Shown here: one piece after another, positions 14,949 to 22,652 of the stretch | How positions within the stretch are numbered: position 1 is the stretch's first letter | Layout: every line of letters begins with the position of its first letter | DNA from: Lentisphaeria bacterium | GTDB taxonomy: Bacteria; Verrucomicrobiota; Lentisphaeria; Victivallales; Victivallaceae | DNA length: 31,642 bases | Direction: 5' to 3' | Assembly (NCBI GenBank): GCA_900768515.1 | Contig: CAAGDG010000076.1 | Coordinates: forward strand, 1-31,642 | Notes under the pieces: model-generated | The model's input: the letters and a program-made list of their open reading frames with translations, nothing else | What the model was told of the DNA's origin: nothing | Database searches by the model: none | Made by a program: the position numbers and the translations under genes

Positions 14949-16316
14949 ATGGCCCGAATCCTTGTCGATGTCCGTTCCTCCATCGGAACCGTCCGCCGCC
15001 TGAACGGGGTGAATCTGGCGCCCCCTCTCTATGCGAGGAAAGCCGGTCACGTTCTTGACGAACCGTTCCGCGCCCTGAAAACCCCGCTGGTGCGGCTTCA
15101 CGACGCTCCGCTCGACAATCCCGGAATGCGCCTGGTGGACATCCAGCACATCTTCGGCAATTTCCGGGCCGATCCTGCCGATCCGGACAACTACTACTTT
15201 GACCAGACCGACGACTACATCGCCAACTGTCTCTCGCTCGGAAGTCAGGTCAGCTACCGGCTGGGCACCAGCATTGAGCACTCAACCCGCTGCTACTACG
15301 CCTATCCTCCCGCCGACACCCGGCAGTGGATCGAGATCGCGGACCGGATCATCCGCCACTACAACGAAGGCTGGAACCACGGCTTCAACTTCGGAATCCG
15401 CCACTGGGAGATCTGGAACGAGCCGAATCTCGCCCGCAATATGTGGAATGCCGACTTCTCGAGCTACATCCGTTTTTACATCGAAGTTGCAACCGAACTC
15501 AAACGCCGCTTCCCCTCCCTGCTCTTCGGAGGACCGGCATTCACGGGGCTGGGCTGTCTCGCCGATCCGGGGACGACGATCGAAGATCCCTCCCGCGCCC
15601 GGAGCGACCAGGAACGGTTCCTCGCCGGCTGCCGCGACGCCGGTGCTCCGCTCGATTTTTTCAGCTGGCACAGTTACACGGCCGACCTCGCCGCTCTGCT
15701 CCGGCAACCGGCCGCGGCCCGCCGGCTGCTCGACTTCTACGGCTATCCCGACTGTGAACTCCACCTCAATGAGTGGCACTACTTCCCGGCCGACTGGACC
15801 CGGCTGCGCAGCGACATGGTGTACAAAACGGAGATGATGACCGGCGACGCCGGCCTGAACGGGATCGACAGCGCCGCATTTGCCGCCGCCGCGCTCTGCG
15901 GCTGGCAGGACACACCGTTGACGCTCAGCCAGTATTATACCGCCAGCGCCGGCGGGTGGGGCCTCTGGGACCGCGGAACCCTGCGCCCCTACAAGACCTG
16001 TCACGCCATGACCGCCTTCGGGGAGATGACCGAATATCCGGAGCGGCTCGACGCCCGTTCCGACCATTCGGAAATCCTGCCGCTCGCCGGCAGAAACGCG
16101 GACGGACAAACGGCGCTCCTGATCGCGCTCTTCCGGAGCGCCGAACGCGAAGTCGAGGTGGAGTTCACCGAAGAATTCCAGCACAGCTTCCGGCTGCGCC
16201 GTCTCGACGCCGAAAACAATCTTGCACCGGAAGAGGTCCGGAGCGAAAACCGGAAAATCCGCATCGTGAAAAACCCGGGGTCCGCCCTCTTCTTCCTGGA
16301 GGAGAACCGTCACTGA
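14949..16316 (+). CDS. GH39-like glycoside hydrolase
   Basis: 455 residues. I start at ATG 14949 (MARILVDVRSSIGTVRRLNGVN) because CAGGAG stands eight bases before it; an in-frame upstream ATG at 14892 has no such site. The TIM barrel has the clan GH-A signatures: acid/base Glu158 in RHWEIWNEPN and nucleophile Glu275 in LHLNEWHYF, plus DFFSWHSYT. This matches GH39 (beta-xylosidase, alpha-iduronidase and relatives). A C-terminal beta domain (about 365-455) ends the protein, as in the family. No signal peptide is visible, so it probably cuts imported oligosaccharides. Its last 7 bases overlap the convergent tsaC. Substrate cannot be told from sequence. Confidence 0.82.
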   Translation: MARILVDVRSSIGTVRRLNGVNLAPPLYARKAGHVLDEPFRALKTPLVRLHDAPLDNPGMRLVDIQHIFGNFRADPADPDNYYFDQTDDYIANCLSLGSQVSYRLGTSIEHSTRCYYAYPPADTRQWIEIADRIIRHYNEGWNHGFNFGIRHWEIWNEPNLARNMWNADFSSYIRFYIEVATELKRRFPSLLFGGPAFTGLGCLADPGTTIEDPSRARSDQERFLAGCRDAGAPLDFFSWHSYTADLAALLRQPAAARRLLDFYGYPDCELHLNEWHYFPADWTRLRSDMVYKTEMMTGDAGLNGIDSAAFAAAALCGWQDTPLTLSQYYTASAGGWGLWDRGTLRPYKTCHAMTAFGEMTEYPERLDARSDHSEILPLAGRNADGQTALLIALFRSAEREVEVEFTEEFQHSFRLRRLDAENNLAPEEVRSENRKIRIVKNPGSALFFLEENRH

Positions 16317-16906
16317 AAACGGATCGGACCGGGACGGAGCACTTTCGGCTCCTTCCCGGTCGCCAGCACCACCGTCGACGGCTGTGCGTCGGCGGGGATC
16401 GCTCCGGCGTCAATCGCCAGATCCACCTCACCAGTCAGTTCGGCAAGCGCCTCTCCGACGGTCAGCGCATTGGGGCGGCCCGAAAGGTTCGCACTGGTGG
16501 AAGCGAGCGGAACGTCGATCCGCCGCAGGATCTCCAGCACCAGTGGATGATCCGGAATCCGGAATCCGACGGTGGTTCCGTCGGTGCGCGGCGCAATGAT
16601 GGTGATCGGCCCCGGACAGTACTCTTCCGCCAGCTTCTCCGGCAGCCCCTCCAGAATCACTCCGAACCGCCCAAGCGTCCGCCAGTCAAAGACAAACCAG
16701 GAAAGCGGCTTGGAAAAATCACGGTCCTTGAGCGCGTAAATCCGTTCGACCGCGTCCCGGTCCTCCGCGCGGCAGACCAGTCCGTAGACCGTCTCCGTGG
16801 GCAGCAGGACCACGCTTCCCGGACGCCGCAGAACCTCAACCGCCCGCTCCGCCACCGCGACGGGATCGGAACCGGCACCGAAACAAAGCCGTTCCGTCAT
16901 GCTCAC
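16310..16906 (-). CDS. tsaC: Threonylcarbamoyl-AMP synthase (TsaC/Sua5/YrdC)
   Basis: 198 residues. It makes threonylcarbamoyl-AMP from threonine, bicarbonate and ATP, the first step of the t6A37 modification of ANN-decoding tRNAs. It shows the YrdC fold motifs: LPTETVYGLVCRA, KDRDFSKPLSWFV (the KxR-x2-KP nucleotide loop), CPGPITIIAP and PLASTSANLSG. It lacks the C-terminal Sua5 domain, so it is the short form. The start is GTG 16906, five bases after GAGGAG and overlapping the upstream symporter stop by 4 nt (GTGA), which implies translational coupling; ATG 16900 is the alternative. The gene also overlaps the convergent GH39-like gene by 7 bp. Confidence 0.93.
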   Translation of the reverse strand: MSMTERLCFGAGSDPVAVAERAVEVLRRPGSVVLLPTETVYGLVCRAEDRDAVERIYALKDRDFSKPLSWFVFDWRTLGRFGVILEGLPEKLAEEYCPGPITIIAPRTDGTTVGFRIPDHPLVLEILRRIDVPLASTSANLSGRPNALTVGEALAELTGEVDLAIDAGAIPADAQPSTVVLATGKEPKVLRPGPIRFQ

Positions 16907-18499
16907 TCGTACTCCTCGTCATTCTGCTGATCGAGCAGCCAGTGCGGAATGCGTTCTCCGAAGTAGCAGCAGGCGAAGGCGACCACTCCGGCGGCGAACC
17001 CGTAGACGGCGCCGCAGGTCAGCGCCCGCGACATCAGTTCGCTGTTCATCAGTTCGACGAAAGGCATTCCGGACCCCGACGCGCTGATGAAGGTGTAGGC
17101 CAGCCAGACCGCGGTCGAAACCGCCATCGCCGCCCACGCCGCGTTCTTGGTCGCCTTCGGCAGGTAGAGCGCGGTCACCACCGGCAGGAAGACCACCACC
17201 AGCTGTGACGCCCAGCTGCTGGTCATCAACACATAGATGCTCTCGACACGGAACGCGAAGTAGAGCGCGATCAGCGTCAGCAGAACCGTCGCAACCCGGG
17301 TGAACCAGAGCAGCTTCCGGTCGCTGAGCCGGGGCCAGATCGAGCCGATCACATTGTTGCAGAGCAGAGAGGAGCCGGCCAGCAGCGAACTGTCCGCGGA
17401 ACTCATGATCGCGGAGATCAGCGCCGCCAGGAAAATGGTCAGCACGATCGGATGCAGATTGCCGAGAATGATGATCGCCATCCGGGGCAGCACCTGATTT
17501 TCCAGCTGCGCTTCGCCGCCCATGACCTGCTCCGTAATACCGTATTTGGCCAGCACAAACCGGGCGGCGAATCCGATGGTGATCGGAACCAGTCCGATCG
17601 CGGCGTAGAAGAAGCCGGACATGACCGCGCTCGAAACCGCAATCTTCTCGTTGCGGCTGGCCAGCGAACGCTGCACCAGATCCTGTCCGACCGTGCATCC
17701 CAGCCCCATGGTGATCCAGCTGCCGATATAGAAGATCCAGTCGTTGAAGGTGGCGGAAGCCCCTTCCGCGATCCCGATTGAAAGGTCGGATGCGGGGATG
17801 TGTTCCGCGAGGAAGTTCCAGCCGCCGGCCTCCTCGACCGCGCCCGGCACGATCAGGAACAGCCCGAGCACGATCAGCGACACCTGAACCACATTCGGTC
17901 AGCGTGACCGCCCACATGCCGCCGGCAAAGGTGTAGATCAAAACCACCGCCGCACCGATCAGGGTTCCGTGCATCGGATCCATGTCGGTCAGAACGTGCA
18001 GAATGGTTCCGATTCCGAGCAGCTGCGCGCCGAGCCAGCCGATATAGACCGGCAGCATCCAGAGCGACGTGTAAACCCCCGCCCACTTTCCGTATTTCCG
18101 TTCGACGATGTCGGTGACGGTCAGGCATTTGAGGCGGCGCAGCAACCCCACGATGAAGATACCGGCGATCACCAGGCTGAGCGATGCGCCGAAGGGATCG
18201 GCGAGCACGCCGCCGAGGCCGCTGTCGTAGACGGTGGCGACGACCCCCATGCTCGACCCGGCGCCGAACCAGGTCGCCAGCAGGGTGGCGGTGGCCATCC
18301 AGAGGGGAAGCCGGCGGCCGGCAACCAGAAAGTCATTCATGCCCTTGACCTTGCGGCTCGACCACATTCCGATTCCGATCAGGATGGCAAGATAGAGAAT
18401 GATGCCGATCCAAAGCGTGTAAAGGGTTCCTTCGCTCAGTCCCAGCGATCCGGCGGCGTTGACGGCGCCTCCCGCGGCACTCCCGATCTGATTTTCCAT
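16903..18499 (-). pseudogene. Sodium/solute symporter (SSS family), split by a frameshift
   Basis: Two frames together give about 530 residues of an SSS-family transporter. The 5' part (from ATG 18499, RBS AAGGTGA) runs through IILYLAILIGIGMWSSRKV, GATWFGAGSS-like and YIGWLGAQLLGIG helices to GGMWAVTLT; the 3' part resumes with VVQVSLIVLGLFLIVPG and covers the rest, including the sodium-site segment LISAIMSSADSSLLAGSS, to NDEEYE. The break is at 17893-17896: on the minus strand GAATGTGGTT, where GATGTGGTT would restore Thr-Asp-Val-Val-Gln. One extra base therefore separates the halves. No slippery heptamer is visible. It is either a real inactivating mutation or an assembly error. The substrate is unknown; its neighbours suggest a sugar or sugar acid. 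Confidence 0.85.
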
Positions 18500-18627
18500 G
18501 GCAGCATTCACCTTGTTTCAAAAATAGATCCACTATGTTTTGGGAACAAAGTTATAAAGTACATTTTTTCCGCTCCGATTCAATCGCGGAAATGAAAAAA
18601 AACGGTTTTTTTCGCCCCCGGCGGATC

Positions 18628-18656
18628 TTGACAATTCCGCTTCTCCGGATTATGCT
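18628..18656 (+). promoter_or_regulatory. Promoter of ispH, apparently leaderless
   Basis: A consensus TTGACA (18628-18633), 17-bp spacer and TATGCT (18651-18656). Transcription would start at about 18663-18664, right at the ispH ATG (18665), and no Shine-Dalgarno sequence fits before it. Confidence 0.7.
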
Positions 18657-18664
18657 ATACCCCC

Positions 18665-19609
18665 ATGGAACGAGAAAGAAAAATTTTCCTGGCGCAGCCC
18701 CACGGCATGTGCGCCGGCGTCCGGCGCGCCATCGACGCGGTGGAGCGGCTGCTCCGGCAGGAGGGGCCTCCGATCCATGTTCTGCATGAAATCGTTCACA
18801 ACAACTTCATTGTAAAGGAACTCGCATCACGCGGCGTCCACTTTGCGGAGTCGCTCGACGAGGTGCCTTCCGGCGCCAGACTGCTGCTGAGCGCCCACGG
18901 CGTCGGCGCCGCCGTCGAGGAGCGGGCGCGGTCGATCTGCGGCGAACTGGTTGATGCGACCTGCCCGCTGGTCAAGCGTCTTCACGACGCGGCCTCCCGC
19001 TGCCGGCCCGGAGAGGTGCTGATTTTGATCGGCCATCGCGGACACCCGGAAGTCGAGGGAATCCTCGGCCGCTGCGGAAGCGAAACGGTGTTCGTCGTCG
19101 AAAACGTCGGCGATGTCGAAACGCTGCCGGAACTTTCTCCGGAGACTCCGGTCCGGCTGCTCACGCAGACCACGCTCGACACGGAAGCCGTCCGGGAGAT
19201 CGTCGCTGCGCTGCGGTTCCGCCACCCCTCGATCGCGGCGGAACCGTCGGTCTGTTACGCGACCCGCCACCGGCAGGCCGCAGTACGGCTGCTGGCGGAG
19301 AAGACGAAACTGGTTTTGGTGATCGGTTCCTCCCGCAGTTCCAACTCCAATCGGCTCCGGGAGGCGGCGGAAAACGCCGGGGCACGCGCATTTCTGATCG
19401 ACGGAGCGGGGGAACTTCCGGAAGCCGAACTGGAAAATGCCGAAAGCGTCGGCGTCACCGCAGGCGCCAGCGCGCCGGAGACTCTGGTGCGACAACTTCT
19501 GACGGAACTTTCGCGGCGCGGATTCGGCCCGGTGGAACCGGTGATCGCGGCCGAGGAGCAGGCGATCGCCTTCCCTCCACCCGAACCGCAGCGTTGCCGG
19601 CAAAAATGA
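18665..19609 (+). CDS. ispH: 4-hydroxy-3-methylbut-2-enyl diphosphate reductase (IspH)
   Basis: 314 residues. Last enzyme of the MEP pathway: an oxygen-sensitive iron-sulfur reductase that turns HMBPP into IPP and DMAPP. The three cluster cysteines are present: Cys16 (QPHGMCAGVRRAID), Cys100 (VDATCPLVKR) and Cys197 (SVCYATRHRQ). Also present are HEIVHNNFIV, SAHGVG, the substrate region HRGHPEVEG, TQTTLD, SSRSSNSNRL and TAGASAPE. A short extra tail follows position 295. Length is normal. The start codon lies at the predicted transcription start with no ribosome binding site. The stop overlaps the next gene as ATGA, so both form an operon. Confidence 0.95.
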   Translation: MERERKIFLAQPHGMCAGVRRAIDAVERLLRQEGPPIHVLHEIVHNNFIVKELASRGVHFAESLDEVPSGARLLLSAHGVGAAVEERARSICGELVDATCPLVKRLHDAASRCRPGEVLILIGHRGHPEVEGILGRCGSETVFVVENVGDVETLPELSPETPVRLLTQTTLDTEAVREIVAALRFRHPSIAAEPSVCYATRHRQAAVRLLAEKTKLVLVIGSSRSSNSNRLREAAENAGARAFLIDGAGELPEAELENAESVGVTAGASAPETLVRQLLTELSRRGFGPVEPVIAAEEQAIAFPPPEPQRCRQK

Positions 19610-20874
19610 ACGGCCCCATGGACACCGTGATCGAATGCGACTGGCTGATCGTCGGCGCCGGACCGGCCGGACTCTTCGCCGCCGTCACTGCGGCTGAACA
19701 CGGCAACCGGGTCGTCATCGCGGAGTATCTCCCCTCCCCCGGACGCAAACTGCTGGCCTCCGGCTCGGGGAAGTGCAATCTCACCAATCTGCTCGGTCCG
19801 AACGAGATGGCAGAGCGGTTTCCCGGGAAGGGAACCGCCCGTTTTGTGCGCCCGGCGCTGCTGGCATTTCCGCCGGAGGCGCTGCGGGAATGGTTCCGGC
19901 GGCGGGGCGTGCCGGTCCGGGCGGTGGACGGGTTCCATTGCTTCCCGGAGTCGGAACGGGCGCGCGATGTGCTCGACGCCCTGCTGACGGCGGCGAACCG
20001 GCTCGGGGTCCGGCTCCTCTCCGGAACGCCCGTGACCGGCATTGAAACGGAAAACGGCCGCGTTTCCGGAGCCGTCGCATCCCGTCTGCGATTCCGGACG
20101 CCGCGGATTCTGATCGCGACCGGCGGCAACGGCTACCCGGCGCTCGGCGGCCGCGGCAGCGGGTTCGAACTGGTCCGCCGGACCGGACACACCATCGTGG
20201 AACCGGTTCCCGCCCTGGTCGGAGTGCGCACCAGCGCCTCCTGGCCGACCCGTCTGGCCGGCATGACGCTCGAACGGGTCGCCGCCCGGACGACAGGGAA
20301 ACCGGCCGTCGAAAGCGAAGGCGCGCTGCTCTTCACCCACACCGGAATCTCCGGACCCGCCGTGCTGGATCTGGCCGGAACCCTCGGCCGGGAACTGCTT
20401 TCCGCCGCGGAGACGGTCGTGGAAGTACGCTGGTTCCCGGGAATCGACCCGGCCGGATGGCTCCGGCAGTTCTCGGAATGGAGAACGCGCGAAGGCGGAC
20501 GGCGGCTCTCCTCTCTGCTCGCCTCCAGGATGAACCGGCGCCTGGCCGACGAACTCGCCGCCCAGGCCGGCGTCACGGCGTGCCGCGCGGCTGAACTCCC
20601 GGCCGACCGGGGAGACTGCCTCGCCCGGCTGCTCGGAGCCTATCCTCTGAAAATCCGCGGAACCGACGGCTGGGAGAAGGCGATGGCGACCTCGGGCGGC
20701 GTTGCCCGCGACGAGGTCCGGCCGAACACTCTCGAAAGCCGGCTGGTCGGCGGACTTTATTTCGCCGGCGAAACGCTCGACGTCGACGGTCGATGCGGCG
20801 GTTACAATCTACAGTGGGCATTCAGTTCCGGCCGTCTGGCGGCGGAGGCGGGAAGCCGGGCGGATAAAAGTTGA
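19606..20874 (+). CDS. BaiN/HI0933-family FAD-dependent oxidoreductase
   Basis: 422 residues. N-terminal Rossmann FAD-binding motif WLIVGAGPAGLFAAVTAAEHG, then the family signature GRKLLASGSGKCNLTN, an ATGGNGYPALGG segment and the C-terminal GETLDVDGRCGGYNLQWAFSSG, which completes the FAD site. This is the HI0933/BaiN (YhiN) family; its members are flavoproteins, and BaiN of Clostridium was linked to bile-acid reduction, but the physiological substrate is mostly unknown, so a role in bile acids is not claimed here. ATG 19606 overlaps the ispH stop by 4 nt (ATGA); ATG 19618 is a possible alternative. No clear Shine-Dalgarno sequence is seen, so translation probably depends on coupling. Confidence 0.88.
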   Translation: MNGPMDTVIECDWLIVGAGPAGLFAAVTAAEHGNRVVIAEYLPSPGRKLLASGSGKCNLTNLLGPNEMAERFPGKGTARFVRPALLAFPPEALREWFRRRGVPVRAVDGFHCFPESERARDVLDALLTAANRLGVRLLSGTPVTGIETENGRVSGAVASRLRFRTPRILIATGGNGYPALGGRGSGFELVRRTGHTIVEPVPALVGVRTSASWPTRLAGMTLERVAARTTGKPAVESEGALLFTHTGISGPAVLDLAGTLGRELLSAAETVVEVRWFPGIDPAGWLRQFSEWRTREGGRRLSSLLASRMNRRLADELAAQAGVTACRAAELPADRGDCLARLLGAYPLKIRGTDGWEKAMATSGGVARDEVRPNTLESRLVGGLYFAGETLDVDGRCGGYNLQWAFSSGRLAAEAGSRADKS

Positions 20875-20881
20875 TTTTTTC

Positions 20882-20911
20882 GGGATTTTTTCCTGAAATC
20901 CCATCGTTTTT
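20882..20911 (+). terminator. Possible weak terminator after the flavoprotein gene
   Basis: GGGATTT (20882-20888) pairs with AAATCCC (20896-20902), followed after four bases by TTTTT. A short stem; a -10-like TATAGT (20926-20931) just downstream may start mraY transcription. Confidence 0.45.
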
Positions 20912-20981
20912 CCGGCCGGGCGTGATATAGTATGGCCGGAATCGAAAAAAAGAAAAACGGATCAATTCGGAGTAGTGTTTC

Positions 20982-22076
20982 ATGTTGTATCTGCTGGGAC
21001 TGCTGGAGGAGCAATTCGGTCCGCTGCGACTGTTCGAATATGTGACGTTCCGGGCGGGAGGCGCCGCATTCACCTCCTTTCTGCTGGTGGTGTTTCTTGG
21101 CGGCTTCACCGCCCGCAAGCTGCGCAAGCTCAACGCGCAGGCCGCGGACCGCTACCAGGGGCTGTTTCCGCAGGAGCTGATCGACAAGGAGAAGGCGCGA
21201 ACCCCCTGCATGGGCGGAGTGCTGGTCATCGGCGCCACTCTGATCTCCGCACTGCTGTGGAACGTGATGTCCAATCCGATCGCGATCGCAATGACCATTT
21301 CGACCTTCTGCTTCGCCCTGATCGGGTTCTACGACGACTACCGGAAGGTGGTCTACAAGGACCGGGATGGAATTCCGGCCCGGTTGAAACTGCTGCTCCA
21401 GTTCGTCGTTGCCGGCGGGGTGCTCGCCTACCTCGGCACCCGTCCGGTGATCGGTCCATTGCTTCAGGAATTCATGGTGCCGATGATGAAGAAACCGCTC
21501 TTCACCTGCGGCTGGTTCACGTTTCCGTTCGCGGCCCTGGTGATCGTCGGCGTCTCCAACGCGGTCAACCTGACCGACGGCAAGGATGGGCTGGCCAGCG
21601 GATGCACCATCATCTGTACGCTGACCTACGCGGTGTTCGCCTACGTGATGGGGCACCGGATCTTCGCGGAACACCTGAATGTGCCCTACCTCGCCGGCGC
21701 CGGAGAAGCGATGGTCTTCTCCGCCGCGGTCTGCGGCGCCTGTTTCGGTTTTCTCTGGCACAACTGCCATCCGGCATCCATGTTCATGGGGGACACCGGC
21801 AGTCTCGCTCTCGGCGGAGCGATCGGTCTGCTGGCGGTGCTGGTGCGGCAGGAGCTGCTTCTGGTGCTGGTCGGCACGATCTTTCTGATGGAAATCGGTT
21901 CGGTGATGATTCAGGTGGCCTCCTTCCGGACGACCGGGCGCAGGGTGTTTCTCTGCACCCCGATCCACCACCATTTCGAACGGCTGGGCTGGACCGAAAC
22001 CCAGATTGTGGTCCGGTTCTGGATCATCGCCGGAGTCTGCGCACTGCTGGCGCTGGCGACATTGAAACTGCGCTGA
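20982..22076 (+). CDS. mraY: Phospho-N-acetylmuramoyl-pentapeptide-transferase (MraY)
   Basis: 364 residues, about ten membrane helices. It transfers phospho-MurNAc-pentapeptide to undecaprenyl phosphate, giving lipid I. The diagnostic motifs are KARTPCMGG, the Asp pair 118-119 in FYDDYRK, Asp199 in NAVNLTDGKDGLASG, Asp271 in FMGDTGSLALGG and the MraY-specific PIHHHFERLGW (His329-331), which separates it from WecA. TDGKDG replaces the common TDGLDG. GGAG lies nine bases before ATG. It stands alone here and not in a murein (dcw) cluster: neither murD, murF nor ftsW is adjacent. Placement next to ispH may reflect shared isoprenoid supply but could be chance. Confidence 0.96.
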   Translation: MLYLLGLLEEQFGPLRLFEYVTFRAGGAAFTSFLLVVFLGGFTARKLRKLNAQAADRYQGLFPQELIDKEKARTPCMGGVLVIGATLISALLWNVMSNPIAIAMTISTFCFALIGFYDDYRKVVYKDRDGIPARLKLLLQFVVAGGVLAYLGTRPVIGPLLQEFMVPMMKKPLFTCGWFTFPFAALVIVGVSNAVNLTDGKDGLASGCTIICTLTYAVFAYVMGHRIFAEHLNVPYLAGAGEAMVFSAAVCGACFGFLWHNCHPASMFMGDTGSLALGGAIGLLAVLVRQELLLVLVGTIFLMEIGSVMIQVASFRTTGRRVFLCTPIHHHFERLGWTETQIVVRFWIIAGVCALLALATLKLR

Positions 22077-22103
22077 TTTTTTCGAACAATTTCCCGTTCC
22101 GGT

Positions 22104-22131
22104 TTGCGGAAACCGGAAGTGCGGTTATATT
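22104..22131 (+). promoter_or_regulatory. Putative promoter of the hydG leader
   Basis: TTGCGG (22104-22109), 16-bp spacer, TATATT (22126-22131) in the A/T block 22125-22136. Transcription would start about 22138, exactly where the folded leader begins. Confidence 0.55.
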
Positions 22132-22136
22132 ATATA

Positions 22137-22330
22137 CGATTCCGGCTCCACCGGGTGCGCCCGGCGAAACTGGATCGTGCGGCAAAAGACATAGCGTCGT
22201 ACTGAACGCGAGGGAAGGTTTCCCGGGCGTGCCAGGCGGTGCGGGGTGCGATTTCACTCGGGAGGAACCGGTTTCCGGCGCCTCGATTCCCCTGCCCGTC
22301 CGGCATTTCGGATGCGGCGGGATTTTTTTT
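22137..22330 (+). ncRNA. Structured leader RNA upstream of TM1266-hydG (riboswitch-like, class unknown)
   Basis: Between a promoter and an intrinsic terminator lie about 190 nt that fold into ordered helices by eye: CGATTC/GGATCG (22137-22142, 22172-22177) enclosing CCGGG-TGCG-CCCGG (22151-22164); TGCGGC/GTCGTA (22178-22183, 22196-22201) with a purine-rich 12-nt loop; ACGC/GCGT (22206-22209, 22227-22230) enclosing GGGAA/TTCCC; AGGCG/CGCCT (22234-22238, 22279-22283); and the terminator. GCGGGG (22241-22246) could instead pair with 22289-22295 at the foot of the terminator. No open frame of note occupies it. I tried to match cobalamin, SAM, TPP, FMN, c-di-GMP, ZTP, glycine, Moco, THF and fluoride riboswitches and 6S and SRP RNA and recognised none. 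It may be an attenuator or a separate small RNA. Confidence 0.55.
22295..22330 (+). terminator. Intrinsic terminator inside the hydG leader
   Basis: CCCGT (22295-22299) pairs with GCGGG (22317-22321), continuing through CG/CG and CAT/ATG with two single-base bulges, followed by A and eight T (22323-22330). It stands 22 nt before the ATG of the first hydG-operon gene, with no room for a promoter in between, so readthrough must be possible if the genes are expressed from upstream. Confidence 0.8.
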
Positions 22331-22352
22331 GTGAATTGAGGAATATTGCAGA

Positions 22353-22649
22353 ATGGAAAGCAGAATCGCACTGATCGGAATCGTCGTGGAGGACCTTGCC
22401 GCCTCCGAACGGCTGAACCGGCTGCTGCACGAATACTCCGACTACCTGGTCGGACGGATGGGCATCCCCTACCGTCGGCGCGGCATCGGCATCATCAGCG
22501 TGGTGATCGACGCGCCGAACGACGTGACCAGCTCTCTGGCCGGCAAGCTCGGCATGATCGACGGCATCAGCGTCAAAACGCTCTACTCCCGCTCCTTCCA
22601 TGAGGAGGAAAGCGCAACGGCAGACAAAAACTTTCAACAGAAGAGGTGA
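22353..22649 (+). CDS. TM1266-type iron-only hydrogenase system regulator
   Basis: 98 residues, MESRIALIGIVVEDLAASERLNRLLHEYSDYLVGRMG..., with GIGIISVVIDAPNDVTSSLAGKLGMIDGISVKTLYS. This is the small ACT/NikR-C-like fold of the TM1266 family, annotated as putative iron-only hydrogenase system regulator because it lies next to hydrogenase maturation genes. It has no DNA-binding domain, so it may bind a ligand or partner protein rather than DNA. GAGGA lies nine bases before ATG. The hydG start follows 3 nt after its stop, and the hydG ribosome binding site covers its last codons, so the two are coupled. Confidence 0.88.
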   Translation: MESRIALIGIVVEDLAASERLNRLLHEYSDYLVGRMGIPYRRRGIGIISVVIDAPNDVTSSLAGKLGMIDGISVKTLYSRSFHEEESATADKNFQQKR

Positions 22650-22652
22650 AAT

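Noticed and set aside
17870..17920. Programmed ribosomal frameshift in the symporter gene
   Set aside because: No slippery heptamer, internal Shine-Dalgarno or downstream hairpin was seen. A plain one-base indel explains the break.
19606..20874. Bile-acid 7-dehydroxylation role for the BaiN-like protein
   Set aside because: The family is broad and mostly uncharacterised, and no bai genes are nearby, so only the family is named.
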